The translations under genes were made by a program, and so were the position numbers. Below the pieces are notes generated by a model that was not told the origin of the DNA, made no database searches, and saw nothing but the letters and a program-made list of their open reading frames with translations. This document shows positions 23,466 to 31,508 of a stretch of 64,000 nt of DNA, piece by piece. Positions within the stretch are counted from its first letter, which is position 1. The number at the start of each line of letters is the position of its first letter. Location of the stretch: positions 1 to 64,000 of the forward strand of contig JAXDHQ010000015.1 in NCBI GenBank assembly GCA_034664395.1. The letters are read 5' to 3'. This stretch comes from JAOPZW01 sp034664395. Its GTDB lineage: Bacteria > Actinomycetota > Thermoleophilia > Solirubrobacterales > Solirubrobacteraceae.

Positions 23466-24467
23466 TCAGCCGGCCGCCGGGACCTGCTGGGTGATGCAGT
23501 GCGGGCCGCCGCCGCCGTAGGCGATGACGGCGCCCGGGACCCCGACCACCTGGCGGTCGGGATAGGCGGCCTCGATGCGCTCGAGCGCCTCGCCGTCGGT
23601 CTCGGCGCCGGCCATCGGCACCACGACCGCTCCGTTGCAGAGGTAGAAGTTCAGGTGCGAGACGGCCACGCGCTCGCCGGCGACCTCGGCCGTCGGGAGC
23701 AGCGGGAAGTCGACGACCTCCAGGCCGGCGGCCTGCAGGCGGGCGCGGTTGTCGGCCATGCGCTCGTGGCTGGGCTGCCCCGGCGCGACCGACTGCAGCA
23801 GCACCTCGCCCGGCCGCGTGAACGCCGCGACGAGGTCGACGTGGCCGTCGGTGTCGCGATCCTCGGCCAGGCCCTGCCCGAGCCACACGACGGTCGTCGC
23901 GCCGAGGTGCTCGCGCAGTCCCTGCTCGAGCTCCTCGCGGGCCAGGCCCGGATTGCGGTTGGGGTTCAGCAGGCACTGCTCGGTGGTGAGCAGCGTCCCC
24001 TCGCCGTCGACGCAGACCGAGCCGCCCTCGAGCACGAACGGCGCGTCGTAGCGGCGGTCGCCGAGGCGGTCGACGAGCACGCGCCCGACGGCGGCGTCGC
24101 GCTCCCAGGAGTCGAACTTGCCGCCCCAGGCGTTGAAGCCGAAGTGCACGCCGGCGCGTCGCCCGTCGGCGTCGACGACGAAGATCGGGCCGTTGTCGCG
24201 CAGCCACGAGTCGTCGATCGGCAGCTCGACGATCTCGGCGCCGCCGGTGAGCGCCGCGCGCGCCTCGTCGGCGTCGGCGGCCGTCGCGCACACCATCGTC
24301 AGCGGCTCGAAGGCGAGGATCGCGTTGGCGGTCGCCGCGTAGTCCGCCTTGGCCCGCGCGAGCTGGTCGCCCCACAGCTCGCGCCGGCACGGCCAGGCCA
24401 TCAGCGTGCGCTCGTGCGGCGCCCACTCGGCCGGCATGCGGAAGCCGTCCGCGGCCGGGGTGCTCAG
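23466..24467 (-). CDS. aguA: Agmatine deiminase
   Basis: A ~333-residue peptidylarginine-deiminase-type enzyme that converts agmatine to N-carbamoylputrescine. Motifs: MPAEWAPHERTLMAWPCR, IDDSWLRDNGPIFVV, FNAWGGKFDSWERD, VLEGGSVCVDGEGTLLTTEQC, and the catalytic GGGGPHCITQQ with its Cys. The conserved N-terminal segment STPAADGFRMPAEW lies upstream of the first ATG (24437); the only start that includes it is a CTG at 24467, which overlaps the previous stop (CTGA) and has GGAAGG 7 nt before it. I therefore extend to the CTG. Works with aguB to make putrescine. Confidence 0.9.
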   Translation of the reverse strand: MSTPAADGFRMPAEWAPHERTLMAWPCRRELWGDQLARAKADYAATANAILAFEPLTMVCATAADADEARAALTGGAEIVELPIDDSWLRDNGPIFVVDADGRRAGVHFGFNAWGGKFDSWERDAAVGRVLVDRLGDRRYDAPFVLEGGSVCVDGEGTLLTTEQCLLNPNRNPGLAREELEQGLREHLGATTVVWLGQGLAEDRDTDGHVDLVAAFTRPGEVLLQSVAPGQPSHERMADNRARLQAAGLEVVDFPLLPTAEVAGERVAVSHLNFYLCNGAVVVPMAGAETDGEALERIEAAYPDRQVVGVPGAVIAYGGGGPHCITQQVPAAG

Positions 24468-24835
24468 TGGCGCGCCTTCCGCGTCCGGTTGCGCTCCTCC
24501 TGGCGCTCGACCACGTTGATGATCAGGCGCATGTACTGCTCGACGCCGGTGGCCTTGGCGTGGCCGTTGATGAAGGCGTCGCGCCAGTCGGCGACGCGGG
24601 CGCCGTGCTCGACCATCGCGTTGAAGAACTCGCGGCGCATCTCGACCCGGATGCGGGCGTCGGCGCCGATGTCCTTGCGGACCTCGAGGTCGGGCATCTG
24701 CAGGCGGAACTGCTGCGTGTCGCCGCGTCCGTGCAGGTCGATGCCGACCACGAGCGTGAGCGGCTTGAGCGCCGGCACCTCGTCGAGGAACGTCCGGACC
24801 GCCTGGTCGATGAGCGTCTTCGCGTCCTCCGCCAT
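24464..24835 (-). CDS. Small SCP2-like protein (tentative)
   Basis: A 123-residue soluble protein. The middle (LTLVVGIDLHGRGDTQQFRLQMPDLEV) and later (ARVADWRDAFINGHAKATG) segments resemble the strand-helix pattern of SCP2-type lipid-carrier domains, but the match is weak and no lipid is implied. The tail is strongly basic. It starts 8 nt after a minus-strand TACAGT box and overlaps aguA at its stop, so it is the first gene of the agmatine deiminase operon. Function unknown. Confidence 0.6.
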   Translation of the reverse strand: MAEDAKTLIDQAVRTFLDEVPALKPLTLVVGIDLHGRGDTQQFRLQMPDLEVRKDIGADARIRVEMRREFFNAMVEHGARVADWRDAFINGHAKATGVEQYMRLIINVVERQEERNRTRKARH

Positions 24836-24843
24836 GGGCGGTG

Positions 24844-24853
24844 ACTGTAGCGT
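24844..24853. promoter_or_regulatory. Overlapping divergent -10 boxes in a 24-bp spacer
   Basis: The whole spacer between the genes at 24835 (minus) and 24860 (plus) is 24 bp. It contains TAGCGT on the plus strand (24848-24853, 6 nt before ATG 24860) and TACAGT on the minus strand (24849-24844, 8 nt before ATG 24835). The two boxes share two base pairs, so the promoters should exclude one another. Confidence 0.5.
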
Positions 24854-24859
24854 GGAGCC

Positions 24860-25606
24860 ATGGAGCTCGGCCTGATCCGCCATGCCACGCTGCGCGTCGA
24901 CGTCGCGGGGCTCGCGCTGCTCGTCGACCCGATGCTGGCTCCCGCCGGGGCGTACGACCCGGTGGCGGGCACGGCGAACCCGCGCCGCAACCCGCTGGTC
25001 GACCTGCCGGTGCCGGCGCGCGACGTCGTCGACCGCCTCGACGGCGTGCTCGTCACCCACCTGCACAACGACCACCTCGATCCGGTGGCGGTCGAGCTGC
25101 TCGACCCCGGCCTGCCCGTCGCGTGCCAGCCCGGCGACGAGGCGGCGCTGCACGGTCGCGGCTTCAGGGACGTGCGTCCGGTCGACGGGGCGATCGACCT
25201 GGCGGGCGTCGGCGTGGCGCGCACCGGCGGGCGCCACGGCACCGGCGAGATCGGCGAGCGCATGGGCCCGGTCTCGGGCTTCGTCGTCCGCGCGCCCGGC
25301 GAGCCCGTCCTCTACGTCGCCGGCGACACGATCTGGTGCGACGAGGTCGAGCAGGCGCTGGCCGAGCACGACCCCGACGTCGTCGTGGTCAACTCCGGCG
25401 CCGCGCGCTTCCTGGAGGGCGACCCGATCACCATGGACGCCGACGACGTCATCGCCACCGCGCGCGCGGCCCGCGGCGTCGTGGTGGCCGTCCACATGGA
25501 GGCGATGAACCACTGCGCGCTGACGCGCGCCGCGCTGCGCGACGCGGTCGCCGCGGCGGGGGTGGAGGTCCTGATCCCGGCGGATGGGGAGAGGTTGGAG
25601 CTGTGA
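24860..25606 (+). CDS. Metallo-beta-lactamase-fold hydrolase (UlaG-like)
   Basis: A 248-residue metal hydrolase. GVLVTHLHNDHLDPVAVELL gives the HxHxDH zinc motif; LYVAGDTIWC supplies the bridging Asp, and VVVAVHMEAMNHCALT the late His residues. N-terminal LIRHATLRVDVAGLALLVDPML is the opening strand pair of the UlaG/YtnP-type group acting on varied lactones and phosphodiesters. Monocistronic, ending at the repeat copy C. Substrate unknown. Confidence 0.85.
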   Translation: MELGLIRHATLRVDVAGLALLVDPMLAPAGAYDPVAGTANPRRNPLVDLPVPARDVVDRLDGVLVTHLHNDHLDPVAVELLDPGLPVACQPGDEAALHGRGFRDVRPVDGAIDLAGVGVARTGGRHGTGEIGERMGPVSGFVVRAPGEPVLYVAGDTIWCDEVEQALAEHDPDVVVVNSGAARFLEGDPITMDADDVIATARAARGVVVAVHMEAMNHCALTRAALRDAVAAAGVEVLIPADGERLEL

Positions 25607-25709
25607 AGCGAGCCTGCGCAGAGTCGCGACGCTCGAGGTGTCCTCCGTCGCACGTGGCGCCCGCTCGCCGGGGGTGGGCTCGTTTGACCCCCGCAGAGCG
25701 AGACGCCCC
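25607..25709 (-). repeat. Intergenic repeat family, copy C (reverse, truncated)
   Basis: Read on the minus strand this 103-bp spacer gives GAGCCCACCCCCGGCGAGC, then GCGACGGAGGACACC and GAGCGTCGCGACTCTGCGC, in the same order as copy B (41936-42008). It is cut off before the CGCTTCCCCTCGGTGCCC arm by the preceding gene. It fills the gap between two convergent genes and may act there as a terminator; the GGGGGTGGGCTCG arm (25670-25682) can pair imperfectly with bases up to 25715. Confidence 0.7.
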
Positions 25710-26342
25710 CTACCCCGTCGTCCCGAACACGCGGTCGCCCGCGTCGCCGAGGCCGGGGCGGATGTACCCGCGCTCGTCGAGCTGGCGGTCCAGCGCGGCG
25801 GTCCAGATCGGGACGTCGGGATGGGCGTCGTGCACCGCACGGACGCCCTCGGGCGCCGCCACGAGGCAGATGAGGCGCAGGCGCCGGGCGCCGTTGGCCT
25901 TCAGGCGGTCGAGCGACGCCACGGCGCTGCCGCCGGTGGCGAGCATCGGGTCGAGCAGGAACACGAGCCCCTCGCCCAGGCTCGGCGGCAGCCGCTCGAA
26001 GTAGCCGGTCGGCTCGAGCGTGTCCTCGTCGCGCGCCATCCCGAGGTGGCCCACGCGCGCGTCGGGCAGCAGCCGCAGGAACCCCTCGACCATCCCGAGA
26101 CCGGCCCGCAGCACGGGGACGATCGTGATGTCCTCCTCCAGGCGCCGGGCGGTGAGCGGCTCCAGCGGCGTCTGGATCGGGCGCTCCACCGTCGGCAGGT
26201 CGCGCGTGGCCTCGATCGCGAGGATCGACGACGCCTCGTGCAGCGCGCGCCGGAACGCGCCGTGGGGCGTGCTCGCGTCGCGCAGGACGGCGAGGCGATC
26301 CTCGAGGATCGGGTGCGCCACGACCGTCAGCTCCTCGGGCAT
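25710..26342 (-). CDS. upp: Uracil phosphoribosyltransferase
   Basis: A 210-residue type I phosphoribosyltransferase that salvages uracil to UMP using PRPP. The PRPP loop reads FLLDPMLATGGSAVASLDRL and the uracil-binding C-terminus DAGDRVFGTTG; VPVLRAGLGMVEGFLRLLPDA is the flexible-loop region. Standard length. It is transcribed away from the nucleoside operon at 26383, with only 40 bp between the starts, and fits the pyrimidine branch of that island since thymidine/uridine phosphorolysis yields free base. Confidence 0.96.
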   Translation of the reverse strand: MPEELTVVAHPILEDRLAVLRDASTPHGAFRRALHEASSILAIEATRDLPTVERPIQTPLEPLTARRLEEDITIVPVLRAGLGMVEGFLRLLPDARVGHLGMARDEDTLEPTGYFERLPPSLGEGLVFLLDPMLATGGSAVASLDRLKANGARRLRLICLVAAPEGVRAVHDAHPDVPIWTAALDRQLDERGYIRPGLGDAGDRVFGTTG

Positions 26343-26382
26343 GAGGGCGCGATCCTCTCACGCACGTTAGGTTCCGCGGCGC

Positions 26383-27294
26383 GTGACCGAACCGCGCCGC
26401 AACGTGGAGGTCAAGGCCCGCGACGCCGAGCCCGGCCGGACGCTCGAGCGGGCGCTGGCCCTCGGCGCGTCCGACGAGGGCGTCCTGCGCCAGCGCGACA
26501 CGTACTTCGGCGACGCCCGCGGGCGCCTGAAGCTGCGCGAGCAGGACGGGCCCGACGGCCGCGAGGCGTGGCTGATCGCCTACGCCCGGCCCGACGGCGC
26601 GACCGCGCGCATCAGCGAGTACCGGCTCGCGCCCGTCGGCGACCCCGACGCGCTGCGCGAGGCGCTCGACGCCGCCCTGGGCACCGTCGTCGTCGTCGAG
26701 AAGCGCCGCCACCTCCTGCTCTTCGAGGACGTCCGCATCCACCTCGACGACGTCGAGGGCCTGGGCGCGTTCGTCGAGCTCGAGGGCGTCGCGCCGCCCG
26801 AGTCCGACCTGACGCGCGAGCACGAGCTCGTCGCGACGCTGAGCGAGGAGCTGGCGCTCGGCGAGCGCGTCGCCGGCTCGTACTCCGACCTGCTCCTCGA
26901 CGGGCCGCAGGCGCTGCTGGCCGCCGCCGAGCGGGCGATGCGCCACGCCCACGCGCCCTACTCGCAGTTCCCGGTCGGGGCCGCGCTGCGCACGCCGTCG
27001 GGTGCCGTGTACGTCGGGGCCAACGTCGAGAACGTCGCCTTCCCCCAGGGCCAGTGCGCGGAGGCGTCGGCGATCGGCGCGCTGGTCGCCGCCGGCGACA
27101 CCGAGATCGCCGCCGTCGCGGTCGTGGCCGAGAAGCTCGACATCTGCCCGCCGTGCGGCGGCTGCCGCCAGCGCCTGCGCGAGTTCGCGCGTCCCGACAC
27201 GCCGGTGTACCTCGGACGGCCGGGCGGCCCGCTTCGGACGACCACGGTCGGAGAGCTGCTGCCGCTGGCGTTCGACGAGGAAGCGCTCGGGTGA
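26383..27294 (+). CDS. CYTH-domain / cytidine deaminase fusion protein
   Basis: One uninterrupted 303-residue frame joins two complete domains. Residues 1 to ~175 form a CYTH (CyaB-type adenylate cyclase/triphosphate tunnel) domain: RRNVEVKARDAEPGRTLERA, DTYFGDARGRLKLREQ, ISEYRLAPVGDPDALREAL, VVVVEKRRHLLLFEDVRIHL, LGAFVELEGV, and an AGSYSDLLL end typical of the family. Residues ~180-303 are a cytidine deaminase: APYSQFPVGAALRTPSG, zinc motif GQCAEASAIGALVAAG and PPCGGCRQRLREFA. The linker is a few residues (DGPQA). It starts the punA-deoA-add operon (GTGA overlap). The deaminase role (cytidine to uridine) is clear; what the CYTH part does is unknown, possibly binding of triphosphates. Start GTG, preceded by TAGGTT 9 nt upstream. 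Confidence 0.9.
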   Translation: MTEPRRNVEVKARDAEPGRTLERALALGASDEGVLRQRDTYFGDARGRLKLREQDGPDGREAWLIAYARPDGATARISEYRLAPVGDPDALREALDAALGTVVVVEKRRHLLLFEDVRIHLDDVEGLGAFVELEGVAPPESDLTREHELVATLSEELALGERVAGSYSDLLLDGPQALLAAAERAMRHAHAPYSQFPVGAALRTPSGAVYVGANVENVAFPQGQCAEASAIGALVAAGDTEIAAVAVVAEKLDICPPCGGCRQRLREFARPDTPVYLGRPGGPLRTTTVGELLPLAFDEEALG

Positions 27295-28088
27295 GCGATG
27301 CCGGCGCCCTCCTGCGCGCGCACGGAGCCCCGCGCGTCGGGATCGTCCTCGGCTCGGGCCTGGGCGCGGTGGCCGACGCGGTGCAGGACGCGGTCGACGT
27401 CGGCTACGAGGAGCTGCCCGGCTTCCCCAGGCCGACGGTCGCCGGGCACGCCGGGCGCGCCGTGCTCGGCCGCCTGGGCGGCGTGCGGGTGTGCGTGCTG
27501 ATGGGCCGCGCCCACCTCTACGAGGGCGGCGACCCGGCGCCGCGCGTGACGCCGATCCGCGCCCTGCGCGCCGCGGGCGCCGACACGCTGGTCCTCACCA
27601 ACGCGGCCGGCTCGCTGCGCCCCGAGGTCGGGCCGGGGCGGCTGATGGCGATCGCCGACCACATCAACCTCACCGGCCACAACCCGCTCGTCGGGCCCAA
27701 CGACGACGCGGTCGGCCCGCGCTTCCCGAGCCTGCGCGACGCCTACGACCCCGAGCTGCGCGCGCGACTGCACGCCGCCGCCCGCCAGCACGGGATCGAC
27801 CTCGCCGAGGGCGTCTACCTCGCCGTGAGCGGGCCGAGCTTCGAGACGCCGGCCGAGATCCGCGCCTTCCGCACGCTGGGCGCCGACGCGGTCGGCATGT
27901 CGACCGTCCACGAGACGATCCTCGCCCGGCACGCCGGCCTGCGCGTCGCGGCCGTCTCGGCGATCTCCAACCTGGCCGAGGGCATGTCGGACGTCCCGCT
28001 CAGCCACGAGCAGACGCTGGCCGACGCCCAGCGCGCCGCCGGCGACCTCGCCACCCTCCTGGAGACGTTCGTGGGGGGCCTGGCCTAG
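27291..28088 (+). CDS. punA: Purine nucleoside phosphorylase (trimeric type)
   Basis: A 265-residue phosphorylase that splits inosine/guanosine-type nucleosides with phosphate. GIVLGSGLGAVADAV is the phosphate-binding loop, MGRAHLYEG the His-containing loop, TLVLTNAAGSLRPEVGPG the purine-binding strand, and AVSGPSFETPAEIRAFRTLG with ADAVGMSTVHETI the sugar/base site. GTG 27291 overlaps the preceding stop (GTGA). Its stop overlaps the next start (TAGTG). Cytosolic; products feed the ribose-phosphate and base salvage steps. Confidence 0.95.
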   Translation: MSDAGALLRAHGAPRVGIVLGSGLGAVADAVQDAVDVGYEELPGFPRPTVAGHAGRAVLGRLGGVRVCVLMGRAHLYEGGDPAPRVTPIRALRAAGADTLVLTNAAGSLRPEVGPGRLMAIADHINLTGHNPLVGPNDDAVGPRFPSLRDAYDPELRARLHAAARQHGIDLAEGVYLAVSGPSFETPAEIRAFRTLGADAVGMSTVHETILARHAGLRVAAVSAISNLAEGMSDVPLSHEQTLADAQRAAGDLATLLETFVGGLA

Positions 28089-29380
28089 TGCTCGTCCAGG
28101 AGCTGCTGCGCCGCAAGCGCGACGGCCGCGCGCTCGGCGACGACGAGATCGCGTTCCTCGTGACCGGGATCGCCGACGGCTCGATGAGCGACGCCCAGGT
28201 CGGGGCGCTGGCGATGGCCGTCGTGACCCAGGGGATGACGGCGCAGGAGCGCGTCGCGCTGACCGGCGCGATGACCCGCTCGGGCGAGGTCCTGCGCTGG
28301 GACCTCGACCGCCCGGTGCTCGACAAGCACTCCACCGGCGGCGTCGGCGACAAGGTCTCGCTGCTGCTGGCCCCGATCGTCGCCGCCTGCGGCGGCGCGG
28401 TGCCGATGATCTCCGGCCGTGGCCTGGGCCACACCGGCGGGACGCTCGACAAGCTCGACGCCATCCCCGGCTACGACACCGCGCCGGACCGCGACCGGTT
28501 CGCCGCCACGGTGCGCGACGCGGGCTGCGCGATCATCGGCCAGACCGCCGACCTGGCGCCCGCCGATCGCCGCCTGTACGCCATCCGCGACGCGACGGGC
28601 ACGGTCGAGTCGATCCCGCTGATCGTCGCCTCGATCCTCTCCAAGAAGCTCGCCGCGGGCCTCGACGCGCTGGTCATGGACGTCAAGGTCGGCTCCGGCG
28701 CGTTCCTGCCCGAGCTCGACCAGGCGCGCGAGCTGGCCGCGGCGATCGTCGAGGTCGCGGGCGGCAACGGCCTGCCGACGGCCGCCCTGCTCACCGACAT
28801 GGACTGCGTCCTCGGCCGCACGGCGGGCAACGCCGTCGAGGTCCGCGAGGCGATCGACCACCTCACCGGCGCGGCGAGCGACCCGCGGCTGGTCGACGTC
28901 ACCGTGGCGCTAAGCGAGCGCCTGCTCGCGCTCGCCGGCCTCGACGGCGACCCGCGCGCGGCGCTCGAGACGGGCGCCGCGGCCGAGCGCTTCGCGCGGA
29001 TGGTGTCGGCCCTCGGCGGCCCGGCGGACCTGCTCGAGCGCCCCGACGCCCACCTCCCCCGCGCCGCGGTCGTCCGCGAGGCGCACGCCGAGCGCGACGG
29101 CGTCGTCGCCGGGATCGACGTCCGCGCCGTCGGGCTGGCCGTCATCGACCTCGGCGGCGGGCGCCGGCGCGAGGACGACGCCATCGACCACGCCGTCGGC
29201 CTCACCGACGTCGCCGCGCCCGGCGAGCGCGTCGGCCCGGGCACCCGTCCGCTGGCCGTCGTCCACGCCCGCAGCGACGAGGATGCCGGCCGGGCCGCGC
29301 TCGCCCTGCGCGAGGCGTTCCGGGTCGGCGACCGCGCCGGCGATCCCAACCCCGTCGTGCTCGAGACCCTGGGGGCCTGA
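28088..29380 (+). CDS. deoA: Thymidine/pyrimidine-nucleoside phosphorylase
   Basis: A 430-residue enzyme that cleaves thymidine or (deoxy)uridine to base plus (deoxy)ribose-1-phosphate. DKHSTGGVGDKVSLLLAPIV and the signature SGRGLGHTGGTLDKLDAIPG are intact, as are YAIRDATGTVESIPLIVASI and MDVKVGSGAF. GTG start shares a base with the punA stop. The C-terminal beta-hairpin domain is complete. In this operon it follows cytidine deaminase, which would give it uridine; the released base suits the neighbouring upp. Confidence 0.95.
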   Translation: MLVQELLRRKRDGRALGDDEIAFLVTGIADGSMSDAQVGALAMAVVTQGMTAQERVALTGAMTRSGEVLRWDLDRPVLDKHSTGGVGDKVSLLLAPIVAACGGAVPMISGRGLGHTGGTLDKLDAIPGYDTAPDRDRFAATVRDAGCAIIGQTADLAPADRRLYAIRDATGTVESIPLIVASILSKKLAAGLDALVMDVKVGSGAFLPELDQARELAAAIVEVAGGNGLPTAALLTDMDCVLGRTAGNAVEVREAIDHLTGAASDPRLVDVTVALSERLLALAGLDGDPRAALETGAAAERFARMVSALGGPADLLERPDAHLPRAAVVREAHAERDGVVAGIDVRAVGLAVIDLGGGRRREDDAIDHAVGLTDVAAPGERVGPGTRPLAVVHARSDEDAGRAALALREAFRVGDRAGDPNPVVLETLGA

Positions 29381-29383
29381 GCC

Positions 29384-30373
29384 GTGGCCGTGCCCAAGGC
29401 CGAGCTGCACGTCCACCTCGAGGGCACCGCCACCCCCGACCTCGTGCGGCGGATCGCCGCGCGCAACGGCCTGAGCGTCCCCGACGGCGTCTTCGCCGCG
29501 CCCGACCGCTTCGCCTGGCGCGACTTCCTGGACTTCCTGGCCACCTACGACCTCGCCGCGAGCGTCGTCCGCACGGGCGAGGACTACCGCGACATCGCCT
29601 ATGAGTACCTGGCCGCCAGCGCACGCGACGGCGTGATCTACGCCGAGCTGACCGCCTCACTCGACCACGCGCGCCGGGCCGGCATGAGCGCGAACGAGCT
29701 GTGGGAGGGCGTCGCGGCCGGCATCGACGACGCCCGCCGCGACCACGGCATCGAGGCGCGCATCCTCAGCATCGCCGTGCGGCACTACGGCGTCGACGCC
29801 GCACTGGCCGTCGCCGAGCACACCGCGTCGCGGCCGCATCCGTACGTCGTCGGCTTCTCGCTGGGCGGTGACGAGGCGGGCTACCCCCCGGGCCAGTTCG
29901 CCGAGGCCTACCGGATCGTGGTGGACGCCGGCCTCGGCGCCACCGTCCACGCCGGCGAGTGGGCGGGCGCCGAGTCCGTCCGCGCCGCGATCGCGCTGCC
30001 GGTGACCCGCGTCAGCCACGGCGTGCGCGCGATCGAGGACCCCGAGCTGGTGGCCGAGCTGGCCCGCAGGCGGATCGTGCTCGAGGTGTGCCCGACGAGC
30101 AACGTCGCCCTCGGGATCTTCCCCAGCTTCGCCGAGCACCCGTTCCCCGCGCTGCGCGCGGCCGGCGTCCCGCTGACCCTCGGCTCCGACGATCCGCCCT
30201 ACTTCGGGGCCAGCGTCGCCGGCGAGTACGAGGTGGCCAGCCGCCACTTCGGACTCGATGACGAGGGCCTCGTCGAGCTCACCGCAACGGCCGTCCAGGC
30301 GAGCTTCGCCGAGCCCGCGCTGCGCCACCGACTTATGACGGTCCTAACCAATGAGGTCGACCTGCCGCTATAG
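29384..30373 (+). CDS. add: Adenosine deaminase-family protein
   Basis: A 329-residue purine deaminase. Metal ligands appear in AELHVHLEGT, TVHAGEWAGAESV, and TLGSDDPPYFGAS; VSHGVRAIED is the catalytic His region. HLEG and SDDPPYF instead of the classical HLDG and NTDDP place it near the adenine/aminodeoxyfutalosine deaminase branch, so adenosine is likely but not certain. It starts with GTG 3 nt after deoA and ends the salvage operon; -10-like TATAGAT of the next transcript overlaps its stop. Confidence 0.86.
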   Translation: MAVPKAELHVHLEGTATPDLVRRIAARNGLSVPDGVFAAPDRFAWRDFLDFLATYDLAASVVRTGEDYRDIAYEYLAASARDGVIYAELTASLDHARRAGMSANELWEGVAAGIDDARRDHGIEARILSIAVRHYGVDAALAVAEHTASRPHPYVVGFSLGGDEAGYPPGQFAEAYRIVVDAGLGATVHAGEWAGAESVRAAIALPVTRVSHGVRAIEDPELVAELARRRIVLEVCPTSNVALGIFPSFAEHPFPALRAAGVPLTLGSDDPPYFGASVAGEYEVASRHFGLDDEGLVELTATAVQASFAEPALRHRLMTVLTNEVDLPL

Positions 30374-30375
30374 AT
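30369..30375 (+). promoter_or_regulatory. Candidate -10 of the nucleoside importer operon
   Basis: TATAGAT overlaps the add stop codon, 59 nt before the bmpA start. No convincing -35 is visible. The leader carries a strong AAGGAGG site (30424-30430) 4 nt before the GTG. Confidence 0.4.
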
Positions 30376-30434
30376 TGCGGCGACCAGCCGGCACAGGGAG
30401 GCCGGGTTTCTGCGAGGAGCACGAAGGAGGAGCA

Positions 30435-31493
30435 GTGCACCGTAGGACCTCTCGGGCGACCGTGATCGCCCTCATCCTGGCCGTCGCCAGCTTCGCGGTG
30501 GCGGCCTGTGGCAGCAGCTGTTCCAGCAGCTCGAGCGGTACGAGCTCGAGCGCGTCCACGCCCGCGGCCGCCAAGAAGATCAAGGTCGGCCTCGTCACCG
30601 ACATCGGCGGCCTCAACGACCGCTCGTTCAACGCGCTGGCCAACAAGGGCCTGCAGGACGCCGAGAAGCAGCTCGGCATCCAGGGCCGCGTGCTGATCTC
30701 GAAGTCCAACGCCGACTACGTGCCCAACCTGAGCACGCTGGCCAACCAGAAGTACGACATGGTGATCGCGGTCGGGTTCCTGATGGCCGACGCCACCGAG
30801 AAGGTCGCCAAGAAGTTCCCCAACGTGAAGTTCGCGATCATCGACTCGTCGGCGGCGGCGATGAAGAGCAAGCCCACGAACGTCGAGGGCCTGCTGTTCA
30901 AGGAGCAGGAGGCCGGCTACCTCGTCGGGTACCTCTCGGGCCTGTACGCCAAGGACAACAAGGTGACGACGATCGGCAGCATCGGCGGGCTGAAGATCCC
31001 GCCGGTCGACCACTACATCGCCGGATACCAGGCGGGCGCCAAGGCCGCCGACCCGTCGATCAAGACGCTCAACGGCTACTCCCAGGACTTCGTCGACCAG
31101 GCGAAGTGCAAGGAGATCGCGCTCGACCAGATCTCCAAGGGCGCGAAGGTCGTCTTCCAGGTCGCGGGCCAGTGCGGCCTCGGCGTCCTCGACGCGGCCA
31201 AGGAGAAGAGCGTCCAGGGCATCGGCGTCGACGCCGACCAGGCCTACCTCGGCCCGCAGGTGTTCACCAGCGCGCTGAAGAAGGTCGACGTCGCCGTCCT
31301 CACCTCGATCAAGGGCGTCCAGGACGGCACGTACAAGGGCGGACAGGACGTCATCAACAGCGTCCAGTCCGGCGGCATCGGCTACGGCAAGCTCAACGCC
31401 GCCGCCCAGAAGTACGCCGCCCAGGTCAAGGCCGTCCAGGACAAGATCTCCAGCGGGTCGATCTCCAACATCCCGGACACGGTCAAGGGGTAG
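30435..31493 (+). CDS. bmpA: BMP-family nucleoside-binding lipoprotein
   Basis: A 352-residue solute-binding lipoprotein of the BMP/PnrA/Med family, the extracellular receptor of a nucleoside ABC importer. The signal peptide VHRRTSRATVIALILAVASF ends in a lipobox VAAC; a Ser-rich linker follows. Family phrases: KVGLVTDIGGLNDRSFNALA, QKYDMVIAVGFLMADATEKV, EGLLFKEQEAGYLVGYLSG, and GLKIPPVDHYIAGYQAGAK. GTG 30435 is chosen because AAGGAGG sits 4 nt before it and it opens directly into the signal peptide. Followed by the ATPase gene after 15 nt. Confidence 0.93.
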   Translation: MHRRTSRATVIALILAVASFAVAACGSSCSSSSSGTSSSASTPAAAKKIKVGLVTDIGGLNDRSFNALANKGLQDAEKQLGIQGRVLISKSNADYVPNLSTLANQKYDMVIAVGFLMADATEKVAKKFPNVKFAIIDSSAAAMKSKPTNVEGLLFKEQEAGYLVGYLSGLYAKDNKVTTIGSIGGLKIPPVDHYIAGYQAGAKAADPSIKTLNGYSQDFVDQAKCKEIALDQISKGAKVVFQVAGQCGLGVLDAAKEKSVQGIGVDADQAYLGPQVFTSALKKVDVAVLTSIKGVQDGTYKGGQDVINSVQSGGIGYGKLNAAAQKYAAQVKAVQDKISSGSISNIPDTVKG

Positions 31494-31508
31494 GGAGCCG
31501 CCGCCGGA

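Noticed and set aside
23466..24437. ATG 24437 as the start of agmatine deiminase.
   Set aside because: It excludes conserved N-terminal residues and lacks a ribosome-binding site, so the CTG at 24467 is preferred, though not proven.
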